Shown here piece after piece: positions 24,220 to 37,400 of a stretch of DNA of 64,000 nt. Origin of the DNA: Monarcha castaneiventris obscurior (Eukaryota; Chordata; Aves; Passeriformes; Monarchidae). The position numbers and the translations under genes are program-made. The stretch lies in the NCBI GenBank assembly GCA_026261815.1, contig JAMPIT010000379.1, positions 18,464,501 through 18,528,500 on the forward strand. The letters are read 5' to 3'. The notes under the pieces are model-generated. The model was not told the origin of the DNA. It did no database searches and worked only from the letters and a program-made list of their open reading frames with translations. The stretch's first letter is position 1, and each line of letters starts with the position of its first letter.

Positions 24220-27200
24220 GTAAAAACAGTGAGAAGGAGAGCAGAGAGCAGAGACTGTTAGCAAAAGCAGATAGTCACAATCTATTTACATGGCTATATT
24301 AGAAAGCTATTAAATATTTGTGAATATATATGAGTAAAAAAATGGTATGTGTTGAGTCAAAAGGCAGTGTCTGATGTTGATGTAATTTTTCTATTCCCTG
24401 GAAATGGTTCACAAAAGAATCAAAAGAAATAACATAGAATGTATGACTTAACTACAAAGTATTCTTTGTATTTTGCTATAGCAATGAATTTCAAGTACTG
24501 CAGCCAGCCTCACTGTTAAAGTTATCATTTCTTCTTACAAACTTTTAAATACCATATTCCCAGCTGTTGGGATCAAAAGAATGTCTTGCATTTCTAATCT
24601 TAATATTTTATACTTAAAAACACATTGATTCCCCTTAGACTACTTAAATTAATAACAAAGAGTATCCTCTATCATCTCTTAACATTGCAGTCCATGTCAG
24701 CTTTAAACACTCACAAGTATAACAGAGGTTTTAGAACAAAATTTGGAAATACATAGGAAAAGAAAAAATATAAAATATAATCCTAGAAAAAACACTTTTT
24801 TTTTTTTGTATGGAGCCACTATTTTTCTTTGTCTAAAAAAAAAGATGATAGAAGCAACCACTGATAGTGACTGATCATGAAAAGAAACCCCAGGAGCATA
24901 GACACACTATAAAAAGATCTAGGAGGAAGTCATTATGCTGTTGAGGGAATAAGAAATTTAAGTCAGAGAGTTGTGAAATGTTCTCATTATAGGTCATCTC
25001 AGTAATTATCTGACATCTACAGATGGAGTCACTTCTTAATCAAAAGAATGAATCATTACTGATATTGATTCAGACCAAGATTTTGAAATAATGAGTCCAG
25101 TAACTCAAGTATAAATTTAGAGGTAATTTCAGCAACTTCTTTGTGAAAGTTTCAGACTAAATAATAATGAAATATCTTATTACATTGCATAATAGTGATA
25201 AGAAAATGGCCAGAAGGGTGTGAACTAAACTACCCCATCATAATCTTCATGTTAAGACAAACAAAAAAAGAGGTCACTAATATTTACCATCCCACGAACA
25301 CTATTAGTATCTACAAGAACAGAAGATTGTTTTCTCTTGAATAATATACTGGTAGCTGGCACTGTTATTAGATTTAAGGATCTGCAAATATTTACTTTAG
25401 AAATCTTTTTTCAGCAGTTTATAATTTGACTGTGAAAAGCACCTTGAATAGCATGCAATGTCTCAAGAACTATAAAAAGTTCTAAGAATGCACTTAAATA
25501 TCTAAACTAAAAGTAAAAAAAGCAAAGAGGGAACTGCAATTATTGACAGTGCACATTTTTAGACAAACACTTTATTGCAAAAATCAGTTCCTTGGAAGAT
25601 GTTGATTTACTACAATAAGAGCAGCGACGACAAACCCGTTGCTAAATAGACAGGAAGGGAGAGACAGCTTCTTGTCCCCAGAGACAGTCACTTCAGGGCA
25701 GTGTTGCATTCTATTTAGAGGTTGCACTTGCCCATCATGTCATTGTTCAGTGAATACACAGAAAACTCTTTCATGTCTATGTGACACGTTTCATGAACCC
25801 AGTAACGACACTGGCTAAAATTCGTCCTTATCTGAGAGACCAGCCCAAAGCCTGGAATGCAGGGAGGTAGTAGGTCATCAAATCTAGTCCCTCACAAGGG
25901 TGGCTATCATTGTCAGTCAACACTGCCAACACATGAATTCTACTTATGAGGCCCCTAAAACTAAGTTCAAGTTATCTCATAAATGATTCCCCACACACCT
26001 GGAGGCCCACTCAGGGCTAGTTTTAAGCATAATTAGGATATAATTACTCCCTTTCTAATCTTTGTCAATGGATGTATCCTTTTTTTATTTTCTAAAGCTT
26101 TTTTTTTATCATGTAAGTTGCACTTTTATATCACTTAAGCTGGCCATGGGCAGATTTAATTTTAGGACTGACTTCTTTATGACATATGGCATTTTGACTA
26201 AGAGGCCAGCCTACCTTGGCCTTTACTGAAACTTGCTCCCATTGCTTTGATTCATGGCATTATTGCCCCACTACTACCATGTCAGACTTGCCAGGCACTG
26301 TTCTAAAAGAACAGTGACACTCAATCCTGAGGATTCTAATACTAGATACCATTTTCTAGAAGCTAGAAAAGTACTTATTTGTACAATATGTATAATCTTA
26401 TCTAGGTTGGACCATTTTGTAATTATGGTGCATTTTCTGTTAACATAAATTGATCTTTTTACCACCATATTTTACCATGAAAAGAAGTCATGTCTTCTTT
26501 TAGAAAAAAATCTTGCTTGAGTAAGCTCTTTTAGTCACAGCACAGAAGAAAGACACAGCCACTTCTCCAAATTAGAGCCTCTTTGCTCTAGTGTGCAAAG
26601 ACAACACACTTTTAAAAACAGTTTAGAATGTAACTACCAACTTTCCAGAGAAAACCATGTGAAATCTATGGTGAAAGCTATATTGTGAACAACAATCATA
26701 AGTAACAAGATAAAATATAAGTAGGACTGTAAGCACCTGTGTATGTTTGTACATAAAAACTTTCTAATATTCAGAAAGATGGCAAAAGAAGTGGTAAGAC
26801 TGAAATAAACAAAAAGGTGTAACATCTGTTGTGTATTTTTAGTATCATGTTTAGTCTCTCTGAAGAAGGAAAACCAGGATATTGTTTTAAGTTAGTTGAG
26901 ATATTAATGCATGGAATATTTTTAAAATACATCATTCATAAAATATGGCAAGAAGTTCGAAATTATAGTGACCTGCTAAGTTTGAAAGAATATATGAATT
27001 CAAAGCAGAACAGGTTCCTCCTAACTCTGACAGGGAAAAGATACTGCTTTGATTTTCTTCTTGAGATCTCAGGAAAGGAAGCACATTAAGGGTATGGAAA
27101 ACAGAGGAGGTTTCAAGGTTACCAAAGCCCTGGTGTGGAAGCAGAGTTGTGCTGCTGCAGTCACATCCCAGCTGGGGGAACTTGGAGGACTAGACTTCTA

Positions 27201-27802
27201 AGAGCAAGGAATGAGATCCCACCTTGAACAAAGCAGAGGGAGAGGTCATCATGTCAGAGAGGGCAAAGACAAAACCTGCATTGGCAGGCAATGCTGTCAG
27301 TCTCACTCCACCCTGCTGCATGAGCATCACTATTGAAACTTGGGGCATAGCATTCAGGATGTGATGTCTTCTACTACAAAGCAAATACTGAGAGGCTCAT
27401 TCAGAAATGCAGAGCAGCAGGATATAGGTGTATTGCTTTCCAGCCTGCCAGAAATGAAAAGTGCCCCAGAGAAGCTTAAAAACTCTCCAGACAAATAGTT
27501 TCAATCAGGTATGCTTGGAATTTGTGCTTCCACATTCTCCTTATAAATCTGTTTCCAGTGTCAGGATCATATGCACTTTAAGGTTCATGTGTTCTATGTG
27601 GATCTAGCATGCTGAGAGTGCAAAAGAAAAATTATGTACCTGCAGACAGGAAACACTCACAAAAGAGAGTATATAGTGTGTAACCTCTTTGTAGATTTAG
27701 GAAAATATTTCCCGAATAAAAATTCACAGCCTTGAACTTTCCTCCTTTTAACATTTCCTTTTCTCCATTTTATTCCTTAGTTTCTTAGTGTATGCAGTCC
27801 TA
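24220..27802. other. AT-rich unique DNA (intron if the flanking exons are real)
   Basis: No transposon or coding segment recognised apart from short unsupported open frames. A slightly GC-richer patch at about 27100-27420 has no recognisable family. Confidence 0.5.
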
Positions 27803-27805
27803 TTC

Positions 27806-28600
27806 TGTCTGCAGGGATTTGAGTTGACATTTGTGTTGGATATAGGAGTCAGGGTGTTTGCCAGCAAAGGGGTTCAGGGGTGGCCTCTGTGATGGGAACT
27901 CAGGGTTTGTTCTGTGCTGGACATTCAGCCAGCTCCAATTCACAGGGCTCAGCTAAACCACTCAGTCAAGATGGTAGTACCTGTGAGAACACATATTTAA
28001 GAAAGAGCAAAAATGCCACAAAGGTACAAGAAAAGGGGGAAGAAAAAGAGTAAGAAACAGAAGAGGGAAAACCAAAGTGAGAAAAGGAGGAGGAGAAAAT
28101 GGACTTTCATAGTGGAGCAGATATCCACGCTACAGGCCATGGACAACCCCATGCCAGAACATATGTTAATTCCTGAAGAATTGCAGCTCATAGAGACCCC
28201 ATGATAGAGCACAGGAAAAGTGAAATAAAAGGAGCAACAGGGATGTTATGGACTGACTGCAACTCCTTATTTCCCACTCTCCCTATGACACTTAGTATAA
28301 GATAGAGGAGTCTGGAGAAGCTGATGCTGGGAAAGTGGAAGGAAAGATATGGTTCTCATGTTTGGTTTTTGCTTATGTTTCTCCCTACACAAATTTATTT
28401 TAATTAGCAACAAATTAGTTTTCCCCAGATCAAGTCTGGTTTGCTCACAACAGTATTTGGCAAGTTATCTCCCTGTCTGTCTCTTCTCATGAGCTTTCTT
28501 ATTCTTTTTTTTCCTATTTTTTTCCTATCCATTCCTCTGGAGGGGGAGTAAGAAATGTGTGGGAGTCTCTCGCTTAGCCAGATTGGTTAAGACTACCAAT
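27806..28600 (+). mobile_element. ERVL-like solo LTR, diverged
   Basis: I recognise the order of segments from an LTR family widespread in birds: GGATTTGAGTTGACATTTGTG near the 5' end, GTGTTTGCCAGCAAAGGGGTT, a TATA-like box in ACATATTTAAGAAAGAGC (27991-28008), the segments around GTTATGGACTGACTGCAACTCC, a degenerate polyadenylation region (GCAACAAATTAGTTTTCCCCAG, near 28407), ATCTCCCTGTCTGTC, ATGAGCTTTC and a terminal GGAGGGGGAGTAAG...AGCCAGATTGGTTAAG. No internal gag/pol region is visible on either side, so it is probably a solo LTR. Ends are approximate because the termini and target duplication have decayed. The ERVL assignment rests on recalled family resemblance. A Lys/Arg-rich 63-codon frame at 28013-28204 lies inside and is not considered a gene. 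Confidence 0.8.
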
Positions 28601-30404
28601 TTGGCCTATTATAACATTGTTGACTTTTGTATATCATATTAAAATAGTCATTGGGACAAAGACAGAAAAGTGGTGATGTAGCCCAATATTAAAAGTATTT
28701 AGTAAAACAAAGAAGAGGCAGATTCTACCCTTCCTTATACCTCATGTCCTCATGACTGTAACATTGACCTGGGATCAGATTTGTCAAAAAGACAAGACAG
28801 AGTTCTGTGTCACAGCTGTGGTTTTTTCATGACTAAAGCATTAGGTGAAATGGTCAGTCTTCGCAGCTTTAGCTCCTTGATGCCCAAGGGCTAATATAAC
28901 CTCTGTTTCACAGCCAAATTCCCTGTTGTGTTTTAACCCCAGCCAGCAACTAAGTACCATATAGCTGCTCTCTCACTCCCCCTCAACTTTCCCCCATGGA
29001 GAGGAAGATTGTAAAGAAAAGATAAACCTTGTAGGTGGAGACAAGAACAATTTAATAATTTAAACAAAATAATAATAGCATTTTAATAATAAACATAATA
29101 ATTTTGTCTTTACATGAATTTGAGTATTTACTGTCATCTTTTACATACCTAGAAATGCAAAAGTCTAGTTTGAAGACTATTTGAAAATTACATGCTCTAT
29201 CTTTAAAATTAACTCTTCTTCTGCAAACGTTACCAGGGTCCTAGCCTTTTCACACAAAACCAGAGTGAAATAGATCTCTTTTTGGTTCACTTCTGAACAT
29301 TCTGACTTTACTCTTTATGATAAAAGACCATAATGATAACAGCAAACTGAAGAGTAAGTATCTTCTTTTGTCTTCTGGCTCTGTTTTCTTGATTGTTTTG
29401 GGTATTTTTTTGAATAATATTTTTGTGACTGTGCATTTGGTGCTCTCTTTCCTCTTTAAGAATGGCCTCGTCTTTGATGAGTAGTCTCATATATCTGAGG
29501 TTTCATGCTACCAGGAAACAGCATGTGAATTACAATGAAAAGATGCACAAGCAAGGGTGCTTCCAGAATCTGTCTAGAACTAATATATTTCTAATTCTGT
29601 TATTTAATTTCTGGAGGTTTGGACTCTACAGAAATACAAGAAAGGAACATTTAAATGTAAGTTTTCTTGACAAAAGTAAATGGCATTATTCATGTGTTTA
29701 AATATAGAAGTCACCCTTGGTACTAAAAGGTTATTGTGATCTTATTTGCTTGTATGAAGAAGCATACAATAAAAGAAGATAGAATATTTCTTAGGCTAGA
29801 ACATTTGGTTTACTTGTCAAAAATTCTTCTTTTTAATGATTGTGCATCAAATTATGATAACAGTGTAACTGGGGTGATATTATGATAAGCTCTGGTGTAA
29901 GATTGTCAGAAGTTATTTCTGCAGCCAGTAACAATCATGCTCAAGGCATTGACCAATATGGTTAAAGAATACGTAGAAGGTGTAAAATGTATAAAGTGCA
30001 TCCTTAGGGGAGAAGACTTGTGAGCTTTTTCAGAGTGATATTTCCAGAAGAGATTATGCTGGTTTTGCAAGAAAGTGTTAAGATATCTCAAGAAAATAAC
30101 TGTTTTGATTTTAGCAATAAAGCACAAACCTGTGACTTTGTGCAATCATTTTAGTGTGACTGGTGAGAAAAAAACCTAGGAAAAATAGCAAGTATCAGTC
30201 TGATATGACAGTCAACACAGTATAGCTTTCTTATTATATTTTGTCTAGATATAGTTTAGCTATTCATACTAAAATACTTATTGGAAGGTAGTCACATGCA
30301 TCTGCAACTCATATATCAGAAAGGTGGGTGTCTACAAAGTGTGAAGAGACTTGTGATAATGGTCAGATAGTGTTGCTTAAGTGGTGAACTAAATTACTCT
30401 GTGG
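28601..30404. other. AT-rich unique DNA, nothing recognised
   Basis: No gene, transposon or notable repeat seen. Open frames up to 79 codons lack support. Confidence 0.55.
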
Positions 30405-31470
30405 GATTTGGCTGATGTGGTTGCCGAGCTACTCTTCATCATACAGTAAAAAAACATGGCTGTCAGGGAAAATCCCAAATGTCTGGAGAAAAGCAAAGGT
30501 CACACCTATTTTTAAAAAGGGTAAAAACATGGACCCTGGCTGAGCGACCAGTTTGGCTTACCTCTACATCTGGTAAGATCATGGAGCCCTCCTGAAAGTT
30601 AAGTCAAAACATATGAGTGACAGCAAGGTGATTAGAGACAGCCAACATTGCTGCACTATGTGCCAGAATAATCTGGTGGTTTTCTAATATGGAGTGACTC
30701 CATCTCTGGACAAGGTAAGAGATACAGATGTTGTCTATCTGGACTTCTTTAATTGACTATCAGTACAGTCTGGGGGTTGAATTGATTGTGAGTAGCCCTG
30801 CAGAGAAATACTTGGTGATACTGGTGGGTGAGAAATTGGACGTAAGCTGGCAATGTGCTCTTGCAGTCCAGAAAACAAAGCATATCCTGGGGCTTTTTGG
30901 GCTGCACCAAAAAATGTTGTGGCCAGCAGGCTGAGTGAGGTGATTCTTCCACCTCTCATGAGACCCCACCTGGAGCATTGCAACAAGTTCCGGGGCCCAC
31001 AAAGAAAGGTATGGACCTGTTAGAGTGGGTCCTGATGAGGTTAATGAAAGGTATCAGGGGGCTGGAACACCTCTGCTGTGAAGGCAGTCTGAGAGAGTTG
31101 GGGTTGTTCAGCCTGGAGGAGAGAAGGCTTCAGGGACACCTCATTGTGACCTCCCAATATGTAAAGAGGGTTTATGAGAAAACCAGAGGGAGATTTTGTA
31201 CCAGGGCCTGTAGTGACAGGACAAAGAGCAATGGTTTTATACTGGAAGAGGTTAGGTTTAGATTGGACATAAGAAAAAAAATTTCTCTGATGAGGATGGT
31301 AAAACACTGGGACAGGTTACCCTGATAAAAGAACTTATCAATCCATTAAAACCAGCAGTGCTGGGATTCTGAGCAACCTGATCTAGTGAAAGGTGTTCCT
31401 GCCTACAGCAGAGGGATTGGACTAGACAGACGATCTTTAAAATTCCCTTTCAATCCATTCTATGATTGCC
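30405..31470 (+). mobile_element. CR1 LINE with internal deletion, decayed RT
   Basis: This is a plus-strand CR1 copy reaching further 5' than most others here. From 30405 it shows the N-terminal reverse transcriptase region (Ala-Asp-Val-Val-Ala-Glu, then a Trp-Arg-Lys-Ala-like stretch and a Pro-Ile-Phe-Lys-Lys-Gly-like stretch, in broken frames). At 30724-30752 a remnant of the motif A region reads DVVYLDFFN before a stop. Immediately afterwards (about 30780) the sequence jumps to the region encoding the C-terminal part (LDVSWQCALAVQKTKHILG), so the catalytic centre between motif A and the thumb is missing. A 115-codon frame at 30978-31325 covers the C-terminal end. The 3' tail with ATTCTATGATT ends at about 31470. 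The copy is inactive. Confidence 0.93.
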
Positions 31471-33413
31471 TAATTTTATAAATCCATGCCTCTTAGGGTA
31501 TTCAATTGCCAGAAATCTTTCAAAAATTCTCCTGAAGGTCTGGAACAGTGGTGGTTTTTAGGTTATATGCAACCAGACAGCTCAGTCTTTGAGAAAGAAA
31601 CTTGTGGGTTCCATGGAGCTATGTTATTTCTGTCCAAAAGGCACTGAAGCAATGATGAACCTTGGAAGCACCTATGTTTTCAGAAGTGATTGCTGTATTT
31701 CCATATGAAGACCTAGTGTTTAGGATGAGTTATGGTGTCCAAAAATCTAGTATTTGATGATCCTTCAGCCAGAATTTGGGAGGGAAGGAAATTCAGAGAG
31801 CAGGATTCCTAACATTTTTGGCAGTGGCCTTACAGAAACTACTGCAACAGAAAGGTGTGTCAGATATACCAGCAGCAGTAATTTCAGGATGAAGTGTAAG
31901 TTTTTGCATTTTTGAGTCAAACCAAACTGATAATCCATTATGATAGGTTAATAAAAAGATCAATCATTTTGACCTATCAGGTTTTAGGAATTACTCAGTG
32001 TGAAGTCCAGCATCACTGTCAAATTGATATTTGCTCATCTGTCCCTTCCTTACATTCACTTTACTTAAGTATTGGAGTTTTTTTAAATGTACTTTTAACT
32101 TCATTTTGCCATGTGTAACAGTAGGGGTATATGCAATAATTTTAGAAATATTTTTAAAGTAGAAATATTAGTGTTTAAAATAAAATAAAAAAGCTATTAG
32201 CTAATACATCATAAATCCACAAACTATTATGTTGTCTCTTCTTCATGGCCATTTAATTTTGCATGCACATAACCAGTGTTTTACTAACAGTACCAAGGGT
32301 TCCATATGTAAGACATTATTCACAGTATGTTTCCTGTTATTTTGCATACCATTATTCTTGGTGAAAATAGTGTTTTGGCCTCAGGAGAAACATTGCAATT
32401 GAATGCACAGCAATATGTTTTTGGTATGGGGCCATGGGACTGCGACTTAATTTTTTTTTCTTTCCTATAAAAAAATCTCAGCAATCAAGACAACATAGCC
32501 AGGACACAAAAATGCAGAGAGGTGGTAAAAAAGGACATATTTTCAATGTTTATTTGCAAATAAAATGTGTTAAGTGAAATGAGAGAAGGAACTGCCTCTT
32601 TCTGACCAGCATGGTTAGACTGACATTCTATAAATGTTTCTGGAAATGGGATTACATAGCTTTAATATAAGTATTTATTTTTGGAAATAGGTGGGCTGAA
32701 CAAAAATTATTGCTATTAAGTTGATTGAAATGTTGAGGATTAGCACAACGAATAAAAATTAAACTAGTTTAAACTATATGCTGTATTTTTTGCCAACAGA
32801 CTATGTCATGTCATTGCAAAGGCGTGATTCATCGTATTCTATTCCAGTTTCCTCATGTAGCAAAATGAATCATAATTATCACTAATGACAATGTTAAATC
32901 TAGTAATTTCAGTGACTGCTAATAGAAAGTATCCAACCCACAGAAATCTATACCGTTACCTATTAAAGGTTATATATACTAGGCTCATCTAGAATATGAT
33001 CAAACAAGCAAAGTTTCCTACTAAATTGAAGAGAAGAAAAATGTGCCATTAAGTCTTGAAACAAGTAAATGAAGAAATTAAATTCTTCAATATGCAGTAT
33101 TTCCATTGTAAGAGCTCAAAGTATATTCTGTGGAACACTGAGTGTCCCAATTCATATAAAATCTGAATCTCCAAGCATTCCCATGCTCAGAACTTAAACA
33201 CATCACCATGTTGTGACTTACTTTTTGGAAGCCATACTCTTTCAGACAATCACCAATTATGTGCAGTGAAATTAGTGGGAATTATTCACCTATGTCAGTA
33301 TTCAGTCTGAATAGAATGCAAATGCTTACCAATCATATACATGTTTAAAATGCCTTTCTGCTAATGTTCCTAAGTATACTAAACAAGGTTTTCATCTCCT
33401 TTCATTTCACTAG
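31471..33413. other. AT-rich unique DNA, nothing recognised
   Basis: No transposon or gene recognised up to the candidate exon at 33414. Confidence 0.5.
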
Positions 33414-33563
33414 CAAATGACCAGCCATCTTTTGGTAAGGCAGCTTCGGTTTGCTGAGTCATTTAATCATGAGATCCTGCTTCGAATAACAGAAAGTAAC
33501 AGTTACATTGTTATGGATGAGTTCAAATCTTCACTAGAAAAGATGCCAAAAGCAGCATTAATT
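33414..33563 (+). CDS. Candidate exon (partial gene), 50 codons
   Basis: A pyrimidine-rich stretch and TTTCACTAG precede the segment, a good 3' splice site. The 150 bp are open for 50 whole codons and are followed by ATT|GTAGGT; a second donor choice, GTAG|GTAGAT, is four bases later. The peptide includes RQLRFAESFNHEILLRITES and MDEFKSSLEKMPKAAL, which has protein-like composition, but I do not recognise the family. The frame is phase 0 at its start, so it can be joined directly after the coiled-coil candidate at 24117-24219, which ends at phase 0. That compatibility is suggestive only, because one acceptor in three would fit by chance. The frame continues just seven codons into the putative intron before a stop. 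Confidence 0.35.
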
Positions 33564-33915
33564 GTAGGTAGATCTCAGGAAACCATTTGACATGAAAAAA
33601 GATAGGGTGCAATTGATTAGGAAGCATAAGCTCTATCTCCTATTACCAATCTTCCAAATAATCCCTTTCTTCTGTGGTTTATTCAGTAAAATACTGTATT
33701 TATTTTGTCCTTGATGTGGAAAAGATTGCTGTGCTATTTCTCCCCCAAAATCTACATATTGGACTTTCGACCATTTTCAAATCACTACAGAGCTTACGAA
33801 ATATTGTCATACAACACTCCTGATTAAACATATCCATCTCAGAAGTAGAGCCACTTCATGTAGTGATTGTAAAGTTTACTGGAGTTTAACAGAAAAGATT
33901 GGAAATTGCAACAGA

Positions 33916-34300
33916 TGATAGAACTATGGGATCAATAAGGTTGAAAAAGTCTTCCAAGACCCTTGAGTCCAACTTTCAACCCAGCGCCACCATGTTCAGC
34001 TCTAAATCATATTCCCAAGGGCCACATCCACAAACCGTTTGAATGCTTCTAGGAATAGTGATTCCACTATTTCCTTGGGCAGCCTGTTTGAATGCCTGAC
34101 CAACCTTTCAGTGATGAAGTTTTTCCTGATATTCAATCTAAACATCTGCTGGTGCAGTTTGATGCCATTTCCTCTCATCCCATCACTTTTTCCTTGGGAT
34201 AAGAGACCAACAACCCACACATCACTACAACCTCCTTTCAGGTGGCTGTAGATAGTGATAAGGTCCCACTGGGTCTCCTTTTCTCCAGGCTACCAATCCT
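33916..34300 (-). mobile_element. CR1 LINE, 3' fragment (minus)
   Basis: The decayed tail (GATAGAACTATGGGATCAATAAGGTTG) is followed by the 3' UTR and by the complement of the end of the reverse transcriptase frame. Read on the minus strand, 34220-34002 gives the recognisable C-terminal stretch [24 protein letters not shown], matching the conserved Phe-Arg-Leu-Asp-Ile-Arg-Lys-Asn-Phe-Phe region of CR1. The boundary on the right is uncertain, somewhere between 34300 and 34380. Confidence 0.9.
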
Positions 34301-34417
34301 GGCTCATTTGGCTGGGGTTAAGGCACAAAAGCTGCTTGAACCCTGAAGACCTTCTAAGAGAATTGCGTTCTTTTTCATATGTTTCCATAGGAATATGTTG
34401 TATCAACACCATATCCT

Positions 34418-34460
34418 ATATTAGATATATTAGATATATTAGATATATCCAATATATCTA
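34418..34460. repeat. Three 9-bp repeats ending in a hairpin
   Basis: ATATTAGAT occurs three times in tandem at 34418-34444. The last copy runs into a perfect inverted repeat: TAGATATAT (34440-34448), loop CCA, ATATATCTA (34452-34460). Confidence 0.88.
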
Positions 34461-37400
34461 GTTCATGTTTATTTTCAGTGTACATCTCAAGACATTGAAA
34501 ACTTGCACAGGCAAAACCACAATTTCAAAATCAGCGTCAACAATCTGACCTGCAGGTAGCTATCTGTAATCAGGATATGTCTTTGAGCTCTATACAGAGA
34601 GAAGCAAGGGCAGAAGGATATCAACTTTCTTGAGACTTTTTCTTCTAATCACAACTTTGTCACACACATCCTGCAATAAAATACCCAAAATGTTTCCTCA
34701 AAGGGCAAAATGGAACTTCTATTAAGAAGGAATTTTGAACAACCAAGGATAAACAAATAAATCAGACTGGATAAAAACATTGGAGAACTTTCTGCACAGC
34801 TAGAGGAAAGCACAGATTATTGGAAAGTAAAAGTGAATGAACTTGGATGTGAAATATACCACACTCATTTAACTTAAACAAAAAATAGGAAATGGTTTGG
34901 CAAAGGCTGTAAAACCAAGAAGAAAGTTTTGCTCTGCTTCATTCTTTTCTTATTTTACTGGTTTTTCGTTTCTAGTTAATCCATTTGGTATTAAGTTCTT
35001 AAATTATTGCCTTGTACCTTTTTAATATCAAGGAATAAAAGTATGTTAGAGAGTTTTTTCACATCCCATATCATACGCCTGAAGTATTTGTTCAAGAAAT
35101 ATCTAAAAAAGCTTTGAAATAACTAAAATGAATCCCATATGGTTTGTTTAAATATACTGAAAGAGAGCATTTTTTTCGCCATCTAAGAGAACATCTGTAC
35201 TTTATAATAGTTTTGTGTGTGTGTGATACCAGGCTGTTTTTCATACAAAATTGTTAGTCCAACATTAGGTTTTATGTTCTTTAACTGCAATAGTGCATTT
35301 CAAATTATTTTGTTGAAATTAGCCTTAAATTGATGGTTTTCTTTTTGTTCTTTTTATGTTTGTGTTTAATTTTTCCAATAATTCTTGAAGATCAGTGTGC
35401 ATTAATAGCTGCAGGGCATAAAGAGACTAGAGGAAATTAGCTGTCACCCACAGCCAGTGATTCTGTGTTCTCATAAACATAAAGGGCTAAATTGTCTTTT
35501 ATGTTGACCATGCATGCAGATCTTGTCATTTTCATTAAAAATTAGACATCATGCATATATAGTACTATTGTTGATAGAGATGTTTGAATTAATATGCTTT
35601 TAAAACAAAGACTAAACTCCTTCTGGTTTTATTCTATTCAACTTTGGATTTTATTATTAAAATATGCAGTTGTATATGAACCGAAATTGAATATTCAGCT
35701 TTATTTTTTTCACATATTTACCATATTTCTGCAAATATTTTAGTGCTTTGTGTTCACAGTATGAATTAAGTGATTTATAAACTGATAGAGGCTGGTTTTA
35801 ATAAACTTTCTATTAAATTTATTTACTTTGGGTTTATTTCTTACAGTTTGAGTTTTGGCCTTAAATTGACAATCAAATGTCAATTAAGTGCTTACTAGTA
35901 CAGACATATTAATAAGTTACTGTAATCAGCTGTAATTGCCTTAAGCATTCAACTAAGTGCTATATGATTATTTTGCTTTGTATCAAATTTAGTATGATTA
36001 TATCTTTGTCTACACATCACTAGCGGGATGGCACAATGTAATACAGTATTTCCTCCAGCTCTGCTGTCTTCTGTTGATATTGTCACTTTACTTTGTGTCA
36101 TTCCTCCCCTAGTGTTTTCTTTGCCCAGCAGCTGATTACTTTGCTGGTAGTTGGTCCTTTAGAAACATCTTGTCCAAATTATCATCCTCGTTGTCTTGTG
36201 TCTGTCTAGAAAACATCTTTTACACCTCAAGGCAATAAAACATGCTTTCAGTGATCCAACATTCTTATCATAGCACAAGAAACCTATATTAGCTGGATTA
36301 AGAAAAAAGAAAAGGAAATACCTCACACAGTCCCCAGTACTGACCTTTTTGTTCCACTGTCCCTCTTTCACAGTGAGATTTGACTGCAGATCTTACTTAA
36401 ATCTAGGTGAAGCTTTAGTTTTTATAACTATAGAACTGCTCCTCAGTTGCCAGGTCTTATAAATGATTAAGGCACTCTGTTTCATACAGAACTTTGCAAT
36501 ATTCTTGATTATATCCTGCCTTAAGTTTTTGTCAGTCAACACTCAAGCAACACAGATATGCATTTATAGAAATATTTTGGGACAACAGAGTGATTTGGAG
36601 ATTATATGGCAATGCATATACTCACACCATTATGCTTATTGTACACTTCTTATCTAAATTACATTAGGCATCTGCTTGCTCTTAACACTTTAACAGATTA
36701 TAGAACAATATTTAATTAAAAATTGTAACAATTGGTGCAAATTGTACCATAAAAATGTATTTATATATTTACATAGGTGACTAGAATATCTACAAACCAC
36801 AGGTGGTCTGTTGCTCCACTAGCCCTTTTAGCTTCTAGATTCTCAGTAGGGTTTAATCAACGTCCATCATCCTTACAAGTAGTACTTGAAGCAGCTGTTG
36901 ACTTTTACTCAGTAGCATGGAGGTCACCAGACAATCTAAGGAACTCTCCACCTGACACCCATACTGTTTTCTAGAGGCAGAAGTTGACTGATTGACTGTC
37001 TTCATCAAAGTGAAGTTACAGAACCTTATTTAGCTCTGTCTGTTGCCTTTGCAAAAGCTATTGTACAGGAATTACATACATTTACATACATTTGCATTAG
37101 AATGGGATATCTTAACCTAAAATACTTAACATAACAATAAACCAAACCCACTATTTTTCATTCTATAAAGTAATTTTCAAATAAATAGTAGCTCCTCATG
37201 CAGTTAAGGACTGACTTATTTCATAGCTCATACCCAGCAGAATGGCAGCCTGACTATTACATATTTCGCCTTCAGAGGGTAGCATCCTGTCTGACTATTC
37301 ATTACTGGCTGGCTGTGCCACCTTTTCGTGCAATTAACATTGTCTTCTAAATCTACAGAAAGGCATGGTTCAGTTTTTTTAGTGTTGTTTATGTCAGGAA

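Noticed and set aside
28013..28204. 63-codon Lys/Arg-rich frame resembling a nuclear localisation peptide
   Set aside because: It lies within the LTR with its ATG about 12 bp past the TATA-like box, likely upstream of the transcript start, and its basic character follows from a purine-rich stretch.
34002..34461. Plus-strand frames of 68-70 codons
   Set aside because: Shadows of the minus-strand CR1 fragment and the 9-bp repeat (Ile-Arg-Tyr repeats).
36777..36974. 65-codon plus-strand frame after TTTACATAG
   Set aside because: The acceptor is followed by an in-place GTGACTAG and no convincing donor; peptide not recognised.
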